From the NCBI GenBank assembly GCA_002730485.1, contig PCAH01000131.1, positions 1 to 32,579 on the forward strand: a DNA stretch of 32,579 nt, in the 5' to 3' direction. This stretch comes from Dehalococcoidia bacterium. Lineage in GTDB: Bacteria > Chloroflexota > Dehalococcoidia > UBA3495. Under the pieces are notes generated by a model. The model was not told the origin of the DNA. It did no database searches and saw only the letters and a list, made by a program, of their open reading frames with translations. Within the stretch, counting starts at the first letter, position 1. The number at the start of each line of letters is the position of its first letter. The position numbers and the translations under genes are program-made. Below are positions 16,228 through 23,886 of this stretch, piece by piece.

Positions 16228-16362
16228 TTGGCCGAACAGCCGCCGGACGATGATTCGCGCAAGCTGCAACGGCGCACGCTGTACATCGCCTGCGCCGCCC
16301 TGGCAATCTCGGTGGGCCATGTGGTCTACGCCTTTTTAAGGGATCACGTCTTTGACTATTAA
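16228..16362 (+). CDS. 44-residue single-pass membrane protein
   Basis: A short frame from TTG at 16228 to TAA at 16360-16362. The TTG begins on the base after the isochorismatase-fold stop and lies eight bases after AGAGG. The product opens with MAEQPPDDDSRKLQRR, an acidic then basic leader, followed by about 21 apolar residues from Thr17 to Leu37 (containing YIACAALAISVGHVVY), and ends RDHVFDY. The charge pattern suggests one transmembrane helix with the N-terminus in the cytoplasm. Its 3' end overlaps the start of the YbaK-type gene by 11 bases. The tight packing on both sides and well-placed ribosome site argue for a real gene. Function is unknown. Confidence 0.6.
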   Translation: MAEQPPDDDSRKLQRRTLYIACAALAISVGHVVYAFLRDHVFDY

Positions 16363-16858
16363 CGATAACCAACCCCCAAATCTGCCCGCCCACACCTTTC
16401 TGGATGAACGGCAAATCCCGTATGAAAAGTTAAGGTTCTCTCCGGGGACAGAAAAAGGGGCGTCCAACGTCGCCCAGGCCCTTGGCTACAGTGAGTCTCA
16501 AATGGTCAAGACGTTGGTGTTTGAATCCGGCGCCGGTGAGCAGGTTTTGGTCATGCTTGGCGGCGACAAGAACGCCGTCTCCGGCAACCTCAAACGGGCC
16601 ATAGGCTCCATAAACATCAAACTCGCTTCACCGGAAAAGGTGATCGAGGTAACCGGATACGCCATCGGGTCCATTCCGCCCTTTCATTGGCAGCCGCCAG
16701 GGTTCAGGACTTTCATAGACTCATGCCTGATGGATGAGGACGTTTTGGGAGTGGGAGCGGGCACCTGGGGTGAAGAGATAATGATCCTGCCAACTGAACT
16801 GGCAAGAATCACCGAGGCAACAGTGGTGAATCTTTCCGTTAAGCAGCAGGGCAGTTGA
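16352..16858 (+). CDS. YbaK/aminoacyl-tRNA editing-domain protein
   Basis: A 168-residue stand-alone YbaK/ProX-type domain. Features are the early HTFLDERQIPYEKLRFSP, then KTLVFESG, VLVMLGGDKNAVSGNLKRA and the glycine-rich GYAIGSIPPF, in which the GxxxGxxPP loop is diagnostic. Such proteins hydrolyse mischarged aminoacyl-tRNAs, for example Cys-tRNA-Pro or Ala-tRNA-Pro; which one is not clear from sequence. The start is a TTG at 16352, nine bases after AAGGG, inside the 3' end of the small membrane protein gene, so translation is coupled. Confidence 0.88.
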   Translation: MTINDNQPPNLPAHTFLDERQIPYEKLRFSPGTEKGASNVAQALGYSESQMVKTLVFESGAGEQVLVMLGGDKNAVSGNLKRAIGSINIKLASPEKVIEVTGYAIGSIPPFHWQPPGFRTFIDSCLMDEDVLGVGAGTWGEEIMILPTELARITEATVVNLSVKQQGS

Positions 16859-16962
16859 ACCAGATTCCAGGAAACTGCTTTAACCCGTTTGGCTGGCGGG
16901 TTGCCTACGCTGGCAATCGCCATTAACATGCTGTCGTACGCCCTGTTCGATATCAATCATGC

Positions 16963-17886
16963 GTGGATTCACAGGGCCGGCACATCAATGACGCACGTGG
17001 AGGTGCTCAGGTTCTAGAACGTATTCTATCTTGGTTTCGCCGCCCCAAAGCGGAGATCGAAATCGAAACAACCGGCGGGTCCGCTAGACCCGGCGGCACA
17101 ATTGATGTCCAGGTGACGATACGGTCGAATTCGGGAGTCAAGATCAAGACTGGCCAGGTGGAACTGGCGTGCACCGAACAATCGTGGCAGAAGGAATCAG
17201 CGGCAGATAGCGGACAGGGAAGGCTTCAATATAACCAGGTTTTGGCCCAGCCTTTGGTCCAATCTTTCATCGCCGACACGGAGTTGACCAGCGCCGAACC
17301 GATTTCCAGGTACGCCAGGTTCCAGGTTCCAAACAACGCCCCTCCCACTGTTCACGGCGCGGTTGCCCAGGTCTCGTGGGAAGTTACCGGCAAATTGGAG
17401 ATGGACGACGGCAAACAGGTGACTAGCTCCAAGGAAGTCACTGTGCTGACCCTACCTGTGGTGGTTCCCGGTCGGAGCGCGGCGGACTTGACCGAAGAGG
17501 CGACCTTCAGCGGCTGCACATTGGCCATGGTCTTAGTCAACGACGTCGTTGGCGCAGGTGGCTACCTAGAGGGCGAACTCCGCGCCCGGATGAATGTGAC
17601 CAACCAGGCCAAAGACATCCGAATGGAATTGCACAGCACGGAGACCGCTGGTGACCGCCAAAACGAGTCCATCAGGGAACGGATTTCTCTGGAAAGCAAC
17701 GTGCAGTTGACCGCAGAACGGCCTTACGTCTGGACTTTCAGCCTACCGGTACCGGAACGGACGCTGCCGACAGTCGAGAACGGAAAGACCACCGTGTCTT
17801 GGCTGTTAAAAGCCGTGGTGGACACTGACCAAGGTCCAGAGACCTATCATCTGGAGCGTGAAGTTCAAATCTTCACTTCTACTTAG
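16963..17886 (+). CDS. Hypothetical protein with arrestin-like (Spo0M-like) beta-sandwich pattern
   Basis: A 307-residue soluble protein of unknown function. After about 30 residues with basic RILSWFRRPKAE, it shows alternating strands: GGSARPGGTIDVQVTIRSN, then VQSFIADTELTSAEPISRYA and FQVPNNAPPTVHGAVAQVSW. A second half has AGGYLEGELRARMNV and TFSLPVPERTLPTVENGKTT. The pair of phrases 'P(G)G.i...v.i' and 'f.vP...PPT..g....v.W.v...' resembles arrestin-fold proteins such as Spo0M, a low-confidence fold guess. No signal peptide or membrane segment is seen. The start is uncertain: GTG at 16963 is the first usable codon, and a GGAGGT lies downstream near codon 14 without a standard start after it. 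It is convergent with rarA, whose stop lies eight bases away. Confidence 0.75.
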   Translation: MDSQGRHINDARGGAQVLERILSWFRRPKAEIEIETTGGSARPGGTIDVQVTIRSNSGVKIKTGQVELACTEQSWQKESAADSGQGRLQYNQVLAQPLVQSFIADTELTSAEPISRYARFQVPNNAPPTVHGAVAQVSWEVTGKLEMDDGKQVTSSKEVTVLTLPVVVPGRSAADLTEEATFSGCTLAMVLVNDVVGAGGYLEGELRARMNVTNQAKDIRMELHSTETAGDRQNESIRERISLESNVQLTAERPYVWTFSLPVPERTLPTVENGKTTVSWLLKAVVDTDQGPETYHLEREVQIFTST

Positions 17887-17894
17887 GTTTTAGG

Positions 17895-19274
17895 CTAGGG
17901 GTTCTGGTCATCCGGTTCGTTTGAACCAGAACTGTCATCGGTGGACTTGCCGCTCCACCACTGGTTCAGACGCTGCCCGATCTGGCGTTCTGCTCCCTCT
18001 TCACCGGGATGATAATACCGCCGTCCCTTCAATGACGGCGGTAGATACTCCTGCTCCTCAAAATGGCCTTCATAGTTGTGGGAGTACTTGTAGTCCTTGC
18101 CGTACCCCATATCCTTCATCATTCCGGTGACCGCATTGCGAAGATGCAGCGGCACCGGCTCGTTGGCCTGCTCTCGAACGTCCTGCATAGCCTGATTCAG
18201 CGCCGCGTAAGCGGTATTGCTCTTGGGCGCTGCGGCAAGGTAGACCGTGGCCTCCGCCAACGGTATGCGTCCCTCCGGCATACCCAAGAAATGCACCGCC
18301 TGCTGGGCCGCTACCGCCATCGCCAGGGCCTGGGGTTCCGCCAGACCAATGTCCTCAGAGGCCAGTATTACCAAACGGCGAGCGATGAACAGCGGGTCTT
18401 CCCCTGATTCGATCATCCGTGCCAGCCAGTACAATGCTCCGTCAGGTGACGAGCCCCGCACCGACTTGATAAACGCAGAGACCGTGTCATAGTGGCTCTC
18501 CCCAGCTTTGTCATACATCGGAGAGCGTCGCTGGAGAGCGTCGGAGATTGTCTCCAGATTGATGATCCGGTTGCCAACAGCATCGGGTGTGCTGGTGTAG
18601 GCCGCTGTCTCTAGGGCGTTCAGGGCGATACGTGCGTCTCCATTGGCTATATTCACCAGATGATCAGCGGCGTCATCGGCCATGGTTGCATGCATCGGGC
18701 CATGACCCACGTCCCCATCGGCCAATGCCCTGGCGATGACCTTTTTCATCTGGTCTGGGTCCAGGCTCTGGAGGGTGAATACCCGACAACGCGAAAGTAG
18801 CGGAGCGATGACCTCAAACGACGGGTTCTCGGTGGTCGCGCCGATAAAGGTAATGGTGCCATCTTCCACATGGGGCAGGATGACGTCCTGCTGGGCTTTA
18901 TTGAACCGGTGGATCTCGTCCACAAATAGGATCGTCGACTGCCGGTGCATCCCCTTGCGGTCTTTGGCTTCAGCCACGATCTTGCGCAGGTCGGCCACGC
19001 CGGATGTGACCGCGCTGACCGGTTGAAAATCTGACTGGGTGGAAGTCGCCACCAACCGCGCCAGGGTGGTCTTCCCGGTCCCCGGCGGTCCCCAGAGGAT
19101 TATGGAAGGCAGGCGCCCAGCAGCGATGGATTTCAGCAGCACCCGGTCCGGATCGACAATCTGGTCTTGGCCCACAAAATCGTCAAAGGTCCGGGGCCGC
19201 ATCCGCTCGGCCAGGGGTGCATCGCGCTCCGCCTGGACCTTACGGTCAAAATCGAACAATGACTCTGAACTCAT
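17895..19274 (-). CDS. rarA: Replication-associated recombination protein A (RarA/MgsA)
   Basis: A 459-residue AAA+ ATPase. It has LAERMRPRTFDDFVGQDQIV near the N-terminus, Walker A GPPGTGKT at 62-69, Walker B ILFVDEIH at 115-122, the sensor GATTENPSFE, and the long C-terminal helical region with GSSPDGALYWLARMIESGEDP and KYSHNYEGH, all typical of RarA/Mgs1/WRNIP1. It acts at stalled replication forks as a tetramer. The ATG at 19274 follows AGGTG by seven bases. It is the last of three minus-strand genes with the carboxylase and LLM oxidoreductase, 32 bases after the latter. Confidence 0.95.
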   Translation of the reverse strand: MSSESLFDFDRKVQAERDAPLAERMRPRTFDDFVGQDQIVDPDRVLLKSIAAGRLPSIILWGPPGTGKTTLARLVATSTQSDFQPVSAVTSGVADLRKIVAEAKDRKGMHRQSTILFVDEIHRFNKAQQDVILPHVEDGTITFIGATTENPSFEVIAPLLSRCRVFTLQSLDPDQMKKVIARALADGDVGHGPMHATMADDAADHLVNIANGDARIALNALETAAYTSTPDAVGNRIINLETISDALQRRSPMYDKAGESHYDTVSAFIKSVRGSSPDGALYWLARMIESGEDPLFIARRLVILASEDIGLAEPQALAMAVAAQQAVHFLGMPEGRIPLAEATVYLAAAPKSNTAYAALNQAMQDVREQANEPVPLHLRNAVTGMMKDMGYGKDYKYSHNYEGHFEEQEYLPPSLKGRRYYHPGEEGAERQIGQRLNQWWSGKSTDDSSGSNEPDDQNP

Positions 19275-19306
19275 GGTTGTTCACCTATCCGTTGCCGGAT
19301 TGACTA

Positions 19307-20326
19307 CTAGAAACGGGGCATGACCTCTTGGGCAAAGAGACGCATGGAACTCTCCACTTCTGCGTGGGTCAACAACCCGCCGATGTTGAACCAGCACATG
19401 AACTCATCTGGCCCATACACCTTCTTGAGTTTTTCCAGTTTGGCCGAGACCTGATCCGGGGTGCCCACGGCGGCAAATTCTTCCATGACGATCTTGGAGG
19501 TGAGGCTGGAGGCCCGACTCGAGCCCTGGCTGGCCCCCCGTGCTTGGCCAATGATCCGCAGCGTTTCCAGATAGTTGTCGATGGTCTTCTCGAAACCCTT
19601 TACCGCCTCTTCCTCAGTCGCTGCCACGTGCATGGGCACATTCACGTTGATCTTCGCATTGGAGGCGGCGGGTCCATTGGCCTTCAACTCGGCCCGATAT
19701 GACTCCAGACCATCAAGTGCGCCCTGAGTTGAAACGATGGTCGGCGCGACCAGGATACTGTGTCCCAGCGAGCCCACGATGCCAAAGGTATCGGCGCTAT
19801 TTGACGCCACATAGACCGGCGGGTGGGGCTGTTGTATCGGCCTGGGGGTGATCCGGTAGCCGTGGGACTGGTAGAACTTGCCCTGGTATTTGAAATCCTC
19901 CTGACACCAAGAACCCAGTACCAGTTCCAGGCCTTCAATGAACCTCTCCCTACCCTCTTCCTGGTCGATGCCGTAACCATGGTAGTGGGAGGGCATGGAG
20001 CCACGACCCACGCCAAAGATGGCCCTTCCGTTGGACAGCACATCCAGCGTAGCCACATCCTCGGCCAGACGCACCGGTTGGTGCAGTGGCAGCAGGCTGA
20101 TGGCGTTGCCGATGCGGATGCGCTTGGTTGTCTGGGCCACCGCAGCCGCAATCATCAGTGGCGCCGACAGCAGCGAGAAGTTGGGGTTGAAGTGCAACTC
20201 GGCCAGCCATGCTGCGTCGAATCCTAGTTCGTCGGCCAGTTGGCATTGGGCGATAGTGTCCTGGATGCGCTCGGCGGGGCTTTGGTCCACCGCGCAGGGG
20301 AGTTGGTAAAAAACGCCGAACTCCAT
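19307..20326 (-). CDS. LLM-class flavin-dependent oxidoreductase
   Basis: A 339-residue bacterial-luciferase-like TIM barrel. The N-terminus MEFGVFYQLP, the segment DAAWLAELHF, TKRIRIGNAISLLPLHQPVRLAEDVATLD and GRAIFGVGRG are standard LLM motifs that contact the flavin. These enzymes use reduced FMN or F420 to oxidise or cleave organic substrates; neither the cofactor nor the substrate can be assigned here. The ATG at 20326 is preceded by GAGGAG seven bases upstream. It has no signal peptide and lies in the same direction as rarA. Confidence 0.9.
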   Translation of the reverse strand: MEFGVFYQLPCAVDQSPAERIQDTIAQCQLADELGFDAAWLAELHFNPNFSLLSAPLMIAAAVAQTTKRIRIGNAISLLPLHQPVRLAEDVATLDVLSNGRAIFGVGRGSMPSHYHGYGIDQEEGRERFIEGLELVLGSWCQEDFKYQGKFYQSHGYRITPRPIQQPHPPVYVASNSADTFGIVGSLGHSILVAPTIVSTQGALDGLESYRAELKANGPAASNAKINVNVPMHVAATEEEAVKGFEKTIDNYLETLRIIGQARGASQGSSRASSLTSKIVMEEFAAVGTPDQVSAKLEKLKKVYGPDEFMCWFNIGGLLTHAEVESSMRLFAQEVMPRF

Positions 20327-20408
20327 GAATGTCTCCTCAAGTTAAAACGTGGATGTGCTGCAGGCCGGAGACCACAGCCTGGCTATTCTAATACAAACTT
20401 CTGGAGTT

Positions 20409-20445
20409 GGGGTGTAGGGGTGGTCAGTGGGTGGTGGTTTGGGGG
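20409..20445 (+). other. G-rich tract with G-quadruplex potential
   Basis: Four runs of G (20409-20412, 20417-20420, 20429-20431, 20441-20445) separated by 4, 8 and 9 bases occur in the spacer between pccB and the LLM gene. Two loops exceed the usual 7-base limit, so quadruplex formation is possible but not strongly predicted. Confidence 0.35.
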
Positions 20446-20482
20446 TAGGATGACTTGGGTGGAAGCGTTTCCTCCATCCTAA

Positions 20483-20506
20483 CCTTCCCCCTTGCGAGGG
20501 GGAAGG
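20483..20506. repeat. C/G-rich perfect hairpin
   Basis: CCTTCCCCCT (20483-20492) and AGGGGGAAGG (20497-20506) form a 10-pair perfect stem with loop TGCG. Its place just downstream of the pccB stop suits a terminator-like or RNA-stabilising role, but no T-run follows on the minus strand. It may instead belong to a dispersed palindrome family. Confidence 0.6.
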
Positions 20507-20525
20507 GATTCTTGTCTCTTGGCGA

Positions 20526-22091
20526 CTAAAGGGGGATGTTGCCGTGTTTCTTGGCGGGGAGGCTCTCGCGTTTGTTTTGTAGCATCTCCAGCGCCTTGAT
20601 GATGCGGACGCGGGTGTCTGCCGGGTCGATCACATCGTCCAGGAAACCTCGTCCGGCGGCGATGTAGGGCGTGGTGAACTTCTCTTGGTATTCGGCAATC
20701 AGTTCCTGCCGTCTCTTGTCCTGGTCTTCGGCCTTGGAAATCTCGCTTCTGTAGATGATGTTGACTGCGCCCTCGGCACCCATCACCGCGATCTCAGCCG
20801 ACGGCCAGGCCAGGTTGATGTCCGACCGCAGGTGCTTACTGCTCATCACTATGTAAGCGCCGCCATAAGCCTTGCGGGTGATGACCGCGATCTTGGGCAC
20901 TGTGGCCTCGGCGTAGGCGAAGATCAACTTGGCGCCGTGCCGGATGATGCCGCCGTATTCCTGGTCGACCCCGGGCATGAAGCCGGGGACATCCACCATG
21001 GTCACGATGGGTATGTTGAAGCAATCGCAGAACCGGATGAACCGGGCCGCCTTTGCCGACGCATCGATGTCCAACACACCAGCCAAGAACTCGGGTTGGT
21101 TGCCGACGATCCCCACGGCACGGCCATTCATCCGGGCAAAACCGACCACCACGTTCTGGGCAAAGTTCTGGTGGACTTCCATGAACTCTTCATCGTCGAT
21201 GATCTTGTAGATGACCTCCCGCATATCGTAGGGGCGATTTGCATCATCGGGCACCATATACCGCAGGTCCGGCTCCCGGCGGGTGGCCGGGTCGTCGGTC
21301 GGCTCAGGCGGGGTATCTTCTAGGTTGTTACTGGGCAGGAAGCTCAGAAGATGGCGAACCTCACTGATACATTCTTCTTCGTTCTCATAGACGAATTGGG
21401 CCACCCCACTCTGGGTCGCGTGGGTTGCCGCGCCGCCCAGGTCCTCGTGAGTCACCTCTTCTCCGGTGACCGACTTGATAACGTCGGGGCCGGTTATATA
21501 CATCTGGCCGATGCCCTTGACCATGAATACGAAGTCGGTGATGGCCGGGGAATAGACGGCGCCACCGGCAGAGGGACCAACGATCACGGAGATCTGGGGA
21601 ATCACACCGGAGTACATGGTGTTGCGCAGGAAGATATCACCGTAGGCGCCCAAGCTGGTCACGCCCTCTTGGATGCGTGCTCCCCCGGAGTCGTTGATAC
21701 CGACCACCGGGCAGCCCGACTTCACCGCCAGATCGAGCATCTTGCATATCTTTAGACTGACAGCCTCCGACAGCGAACCGCCCATCACAGTGAAATCCTG
21801 GGCGAAGGCAAATACCTGGCGGCCTTCTACCAGACCGTAGCCGGTGACTACGGCGTCACCCAAGACCTTGTTGTCTCCCAGGCCAAAATCCGTGGCCCGG
21901 TGGGTCACGAACGGGTCAAGTTCTTCGAAGGTGCCTTCATCCATTAGCAACAGTAGTCGTTCACGGGCGGTGAGTTTGCCCCTACTATGTTGTTGGTCTA
22001 TCCGGTCCTGGCCGCCGCCCTTCTGCGACTCTTCGCGCATGGCGTCCAGGTTGCTTATCTGTTCGTCAATCTGCCTTTTCTCTGCGGTCAC
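20526..22091 (-). CDS. pccB: Acyl-CoA carboxylase, carboxyltransferase (beta) subunit
   Basis: A 521-residue carboxyltransferase of the propionyl/acetyl-CoA carboxylase type. It shows RGKLTARERLLLLMDEGTFEELD, FAQDFTVMGGSLSEA, the oxyanion region INDSGGARIQEGV, VGPSAGGAVYSPA and, in the C-terminal half, DVPGFMPGVDQEYGGIIRHGAK and KAYGGAYIVMSSKHL. It transfers carboxyl from biotin to an acyl-CoA, normally propionyl-CoA; the biotin carboxylase partner is not in the window. The frame runs back to an ATG at 22181, which has no ribosome site. The GTG at 22091, just after GGGAGGGGCC, gives the usual family N-terminus and length, so I chose it. The 30 extra residues have no family likeness. Confidence 0.93.
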   Translation of the reverse strand: MTAEKRQIDEQISNLDAMREESQKGGGQDRIDQQHSRGKLTARERLLLLMDEGTFEELDPFVTHRATDFGLGDNKVLGDAVVTGYGLVEGRQVFAFAQDFTVMGGSLSEAVSLKICKMLDLAVKSGCPVVGINDSGGARIQEGVTSLGAYGDIFLRNTMYSGVIPQISVIVGPSAGGAVYSPAITDFVFMVKGIGQMYITGPDVIKSVTGEEVTHEDLGGAATHATQSGVAQFVYENEEECISEVRHLLSFLPSNNLEDTPPEPTDDPATRREPDLRYMVPDDANRPYDMREVIYKIIDDEEFMEVHQNFAQNVVVGFARMNGRAVGIVGNQPEFLAGVLDIDASAKAARFIRFCDCFNIPIVTMVDVPGFMPGVDQEYGGIIRHGAKLIFAYAEATVPKIAVITRKAYGGAYIVMSSKHLRSDINLAWPSAEIAVMGAEGAVNIIYRSEISKAEDQDKRRQELIAEYQEKFTTPYIAAGRGFLDDVIDPADTRVRIIKALEMLQNKRESLPAKKHGNIPL

Positions 22092-22205
22092 GGCCCCTCC
22101 CGCCAATAGTCGAAATGGACCTTCCCAGGTCCCATGATCAAAGGGTGAATCCCAAGGCCAAGTTGATGGAATCTCACCCATGTTATGTCGAGTAAAATCT
22201 GGTCA

Positions 22206-22214
22206 ATCGTAGCA
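22206..22214 (-). promoter_or_regulatory. Extended -10 promoter of pccB
   Basis: On the minus strand TGCTACGAT (22214-22206) resembles an extended -10. A start near 22199 would leave about 108 bases before the GTG at 22091. It diverges from the folP promoter only about 45 bases away. Confidence 0.4.
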
Positions 22215-22257
22215 GACGCCCCAAACGAGGAGCAAGGAGAATGGGCACGCGCCAGAG

Positions 22258-22266
22258 TGATAAAAT
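22258..22266 (+). promoter_or_regulatory. Extended -10 promoter of folP
   Basis: TGATAAAAT at 22258-22266 fits TGnTATAAT with one mismatch. A start near 22273 gives a leader of about 45 bases to the folP ATG. Confidence 0.4.
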
Positions 22267-22317
22267 GGGCCCCTCAGACGCCTTTAAACACTTTTATCTA
22301 GACGGGAGTTCCAGTCC

Positions 22318-23184
22318 ATGCCCCAAGTCCAAACCCCGATTACCGGCCTGACCGTGTCCAACGGTGAAACCCTTACCTGGGGTGTGCGCACCTATGTGAT
22401 GGGCATCATCAACCTGACCCCAGACTCCTTCTCAGGAGATGGTCTTGGCGGTGATGTGTCTTCTGCCGTTGACCAGGCCCTGCGCTTCCAGGAAGAGGGG
22501 GCCGACATCCTAGACATCGGCGCGGAATCTACGAGACCACGGCATGAACAGATACCGGAAGAGGAAGAACTCGCCCGTTTGATGCCTGCGCTGGAAGCGG
22601 TGGCAAAACGGGTGGATCTACCCATCAGCGTGGATACCTACAAGGCAGCCGTGGCCCGACGGGCTGTTTCCGCTGGCGCCGTCATCATCAACGACATCTG
22701 GGGACTCAAGGCGCAGCCTGAACTAGCCCAGGTGGCCGCCGACACCGGTGCAGGTTTGGTCTTGATGCACAACCAATCCGGCACCAAATACGACGATCTC
22801 GTGCCGAACATCCTTTCCAGTCTGAACAACAGCGTGGATGTTGCCGTCAAAGCGGGGGTTCCCAAGGAAAACATCATCGTTGACCCTGGGATCGGCTTTG
22901 GCAAGACGCCGGACCAGAACCTGCTGGTGTTGAACCAGTTGGAGGCCCTCAAAGAAACTGGCTGCCCCATCTTGACCGGAACCTCGCGCAAGTCCACTTT
23001 AGGAATGCTGCTCGACATGCCCCCGGAAGAGCGGATGGAAGGTACAGCCGCGACAGTCTCCCTTTCTATCGTCGGAGGCGCGGACATCGTGCGAGTGCAT
23101 GACGTGAAAGAGATGGTCAGGGTTTCACTGGTCACCGACGCCGTGGTCCGTGGATGGCGTCCCGAGGGCTGGAAGGTATCTTGA
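22318..23184 (+). CDS. folP: Dihydropteroate synthase
   Basis: A 288-residue TIM-barrel enzyme that joins dihydropterin pyrophosphate and p-aminobenzoate in folate synthesis. Diagnostic stretches are VMGIINLTPDSFSGDG, ADILDIGAESTRP, SVDTYKAAVARRA, INDIWGLK, IIVDPGIGFGKTPDQN and LTGTSRKSTLG. These cover both pterin-binding loops and the pABA site. The ATG at 22318 lies nine bases after GGAG. Its TGA stop overlaps the TTG start of folK, so the two consecutive folate enzymes are coupled. The reaction order in the pathway is FolK then FolP, the reverse of gene order. Confidence 0.95.
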   Translation: MPQVQTPITGLTVSNGETLTWGVRTYVMGIINLTPDSFSGDGLGGDVSSAVDQALRFQEEGADILDIGAESTRPRHEQIPEEEELARLMPALEAVAKRVDLPISVDTYKAAVARRAVSAGAVIINDIWGLKAQPELAQVAADTGAGLVLMHNQSGTKYDDLVPNILSSLNNSVDVAVKAGVPKENIIVDPGIGFGKTPDQNLLVLNQLEALKETGCPILTGTSRKSTLGMLLDMPPEERMEGTAATVSLSIVGGADIVRVHDVKEMVRVSLVTDAVVRGWRPEGWKVS

Positions 23185-23690
23185 GCACATTTTCGTCTCA
23201 ACGGGGAATCTCAGGCTTTTTGGGCTTCGGCACCAACCTGGGAGACCGCAAGAAGAACCTGGCACAGGCCATGACCCGACTCAATGACCGGCCAGATTTT
23301 TCCATCATCCGCACCTCTAATATCTACGAGACCGCACCGTGGGGTGTGACCGACCAACCAAGCTTCCTTAACATGGTCGCAGAGATCACAACCTCCCTTG
23401 ACCCGCGAGAGTTACTGGAGCGGGTGAAAAAACTGGAACAGGACATGGGCCGAGAAGAAGGCCCCCGCTTTGGCCCGCGGCTTATCGACGTGGACATACT
23501 CCTTCTCCAAGATCTGGTGGTGGACGAACCGGACCTGCAGATACCCCACGCCAGTCTGCACCTACGGGCGTTTGTGCTGGTCCCGCTGGCCGAATTGACG
23601 CCCGACTCGGTACACCCGGTCCTGGGTGAAACCATCGCCGACTTGACCACCCGGGTTGATGGTTTGGACGGCGTAACGCCGCTCGTTTAA
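23181..23690 (+). CDS. folK: 2-amino-4-hydroxy-6-hydroxymethyldihydropteridine diphosphokinase
   Basis: A 169-residue HPPK. It has GFGTNLGDRKKNL near the start, then IYETAPWGVTDQPSFLN, and the metal-binding signature GPRLIDVDILLL with its two Asp, followed by PHASLHLRAFVLVPLAEL. It transfers pyrophosphate from ATP to the pterin alcohol that FolP uses. The frame is open to an ATG at 23154, but the TTG at 23181 overlaps the folP stop as TTGA and has GGAAGG just upstream, though only four bases away. I prefer it with moderate confidence; the enzyme assignment itself is firm. Confidence 0.92.
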   Translation: MSTFSSQRGISGFLGFGTNLGDRKKNLAQAMTRLNDRPDFSIIRTSNIYETAPWGVTDQPSFLNMVAEITTSLDPRELLERVKKLEQDMGREEGPRFGPRLIDVDILLLQDLVVDEPDLQIPHASLHLRAFVLVPLAELTPDSVHPVLGETIADLTTRVDGLDGVTPLV

Positions 23691-23742
23691 CCCAAAACAG
23701 ATGAGTTTGTGCCTGCGACGGCTTAGCAGTCGACCTGCCCGG

Positions 23743-23771
23743 TTGACAATCGCGCTCGTCTGACGCATGAT
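23743..23771 (+). promoter_or_regulatory. Sigma-70-like promoter of groEL
   Basis: TTGACA (23743-23748), a perfect -35, is followed after 17 bases by CATGAT (23766-23771), four of six matches to TATAAT. It lies about 110 bases before the groEL ATG. I found no CIRCE inverted repeat (TTAGCACTC-n9-GAGTGCTAA) between folK and groEL. Confidence 0.5.
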
Positions 23772-23886
23772 TTTCAATCGGGAGAGTCTAACTTTCCCTT
23801 TCAAAACAAGAATCACTACACACAGAGATATATCTGCGCCGCAGGCCCATCGCCGCGACGCCAGTTAAAGGAACGAGGAGACGGTC

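Noticed and set aside
22092..22181. 30 extra N-terminal residues of the carboxylase subunit
   Set aside because: The ATG at 22181 has no ribosome site and the extra residues do not resemble the family, while GTG at 22091 follows GGGAGGGG.
23691..23886. CIRCE heat-shock operator before groEL
   Set aside because: I looked for TTAGCACTC-n9-GAGTGCTAA and found no match in the spacer.
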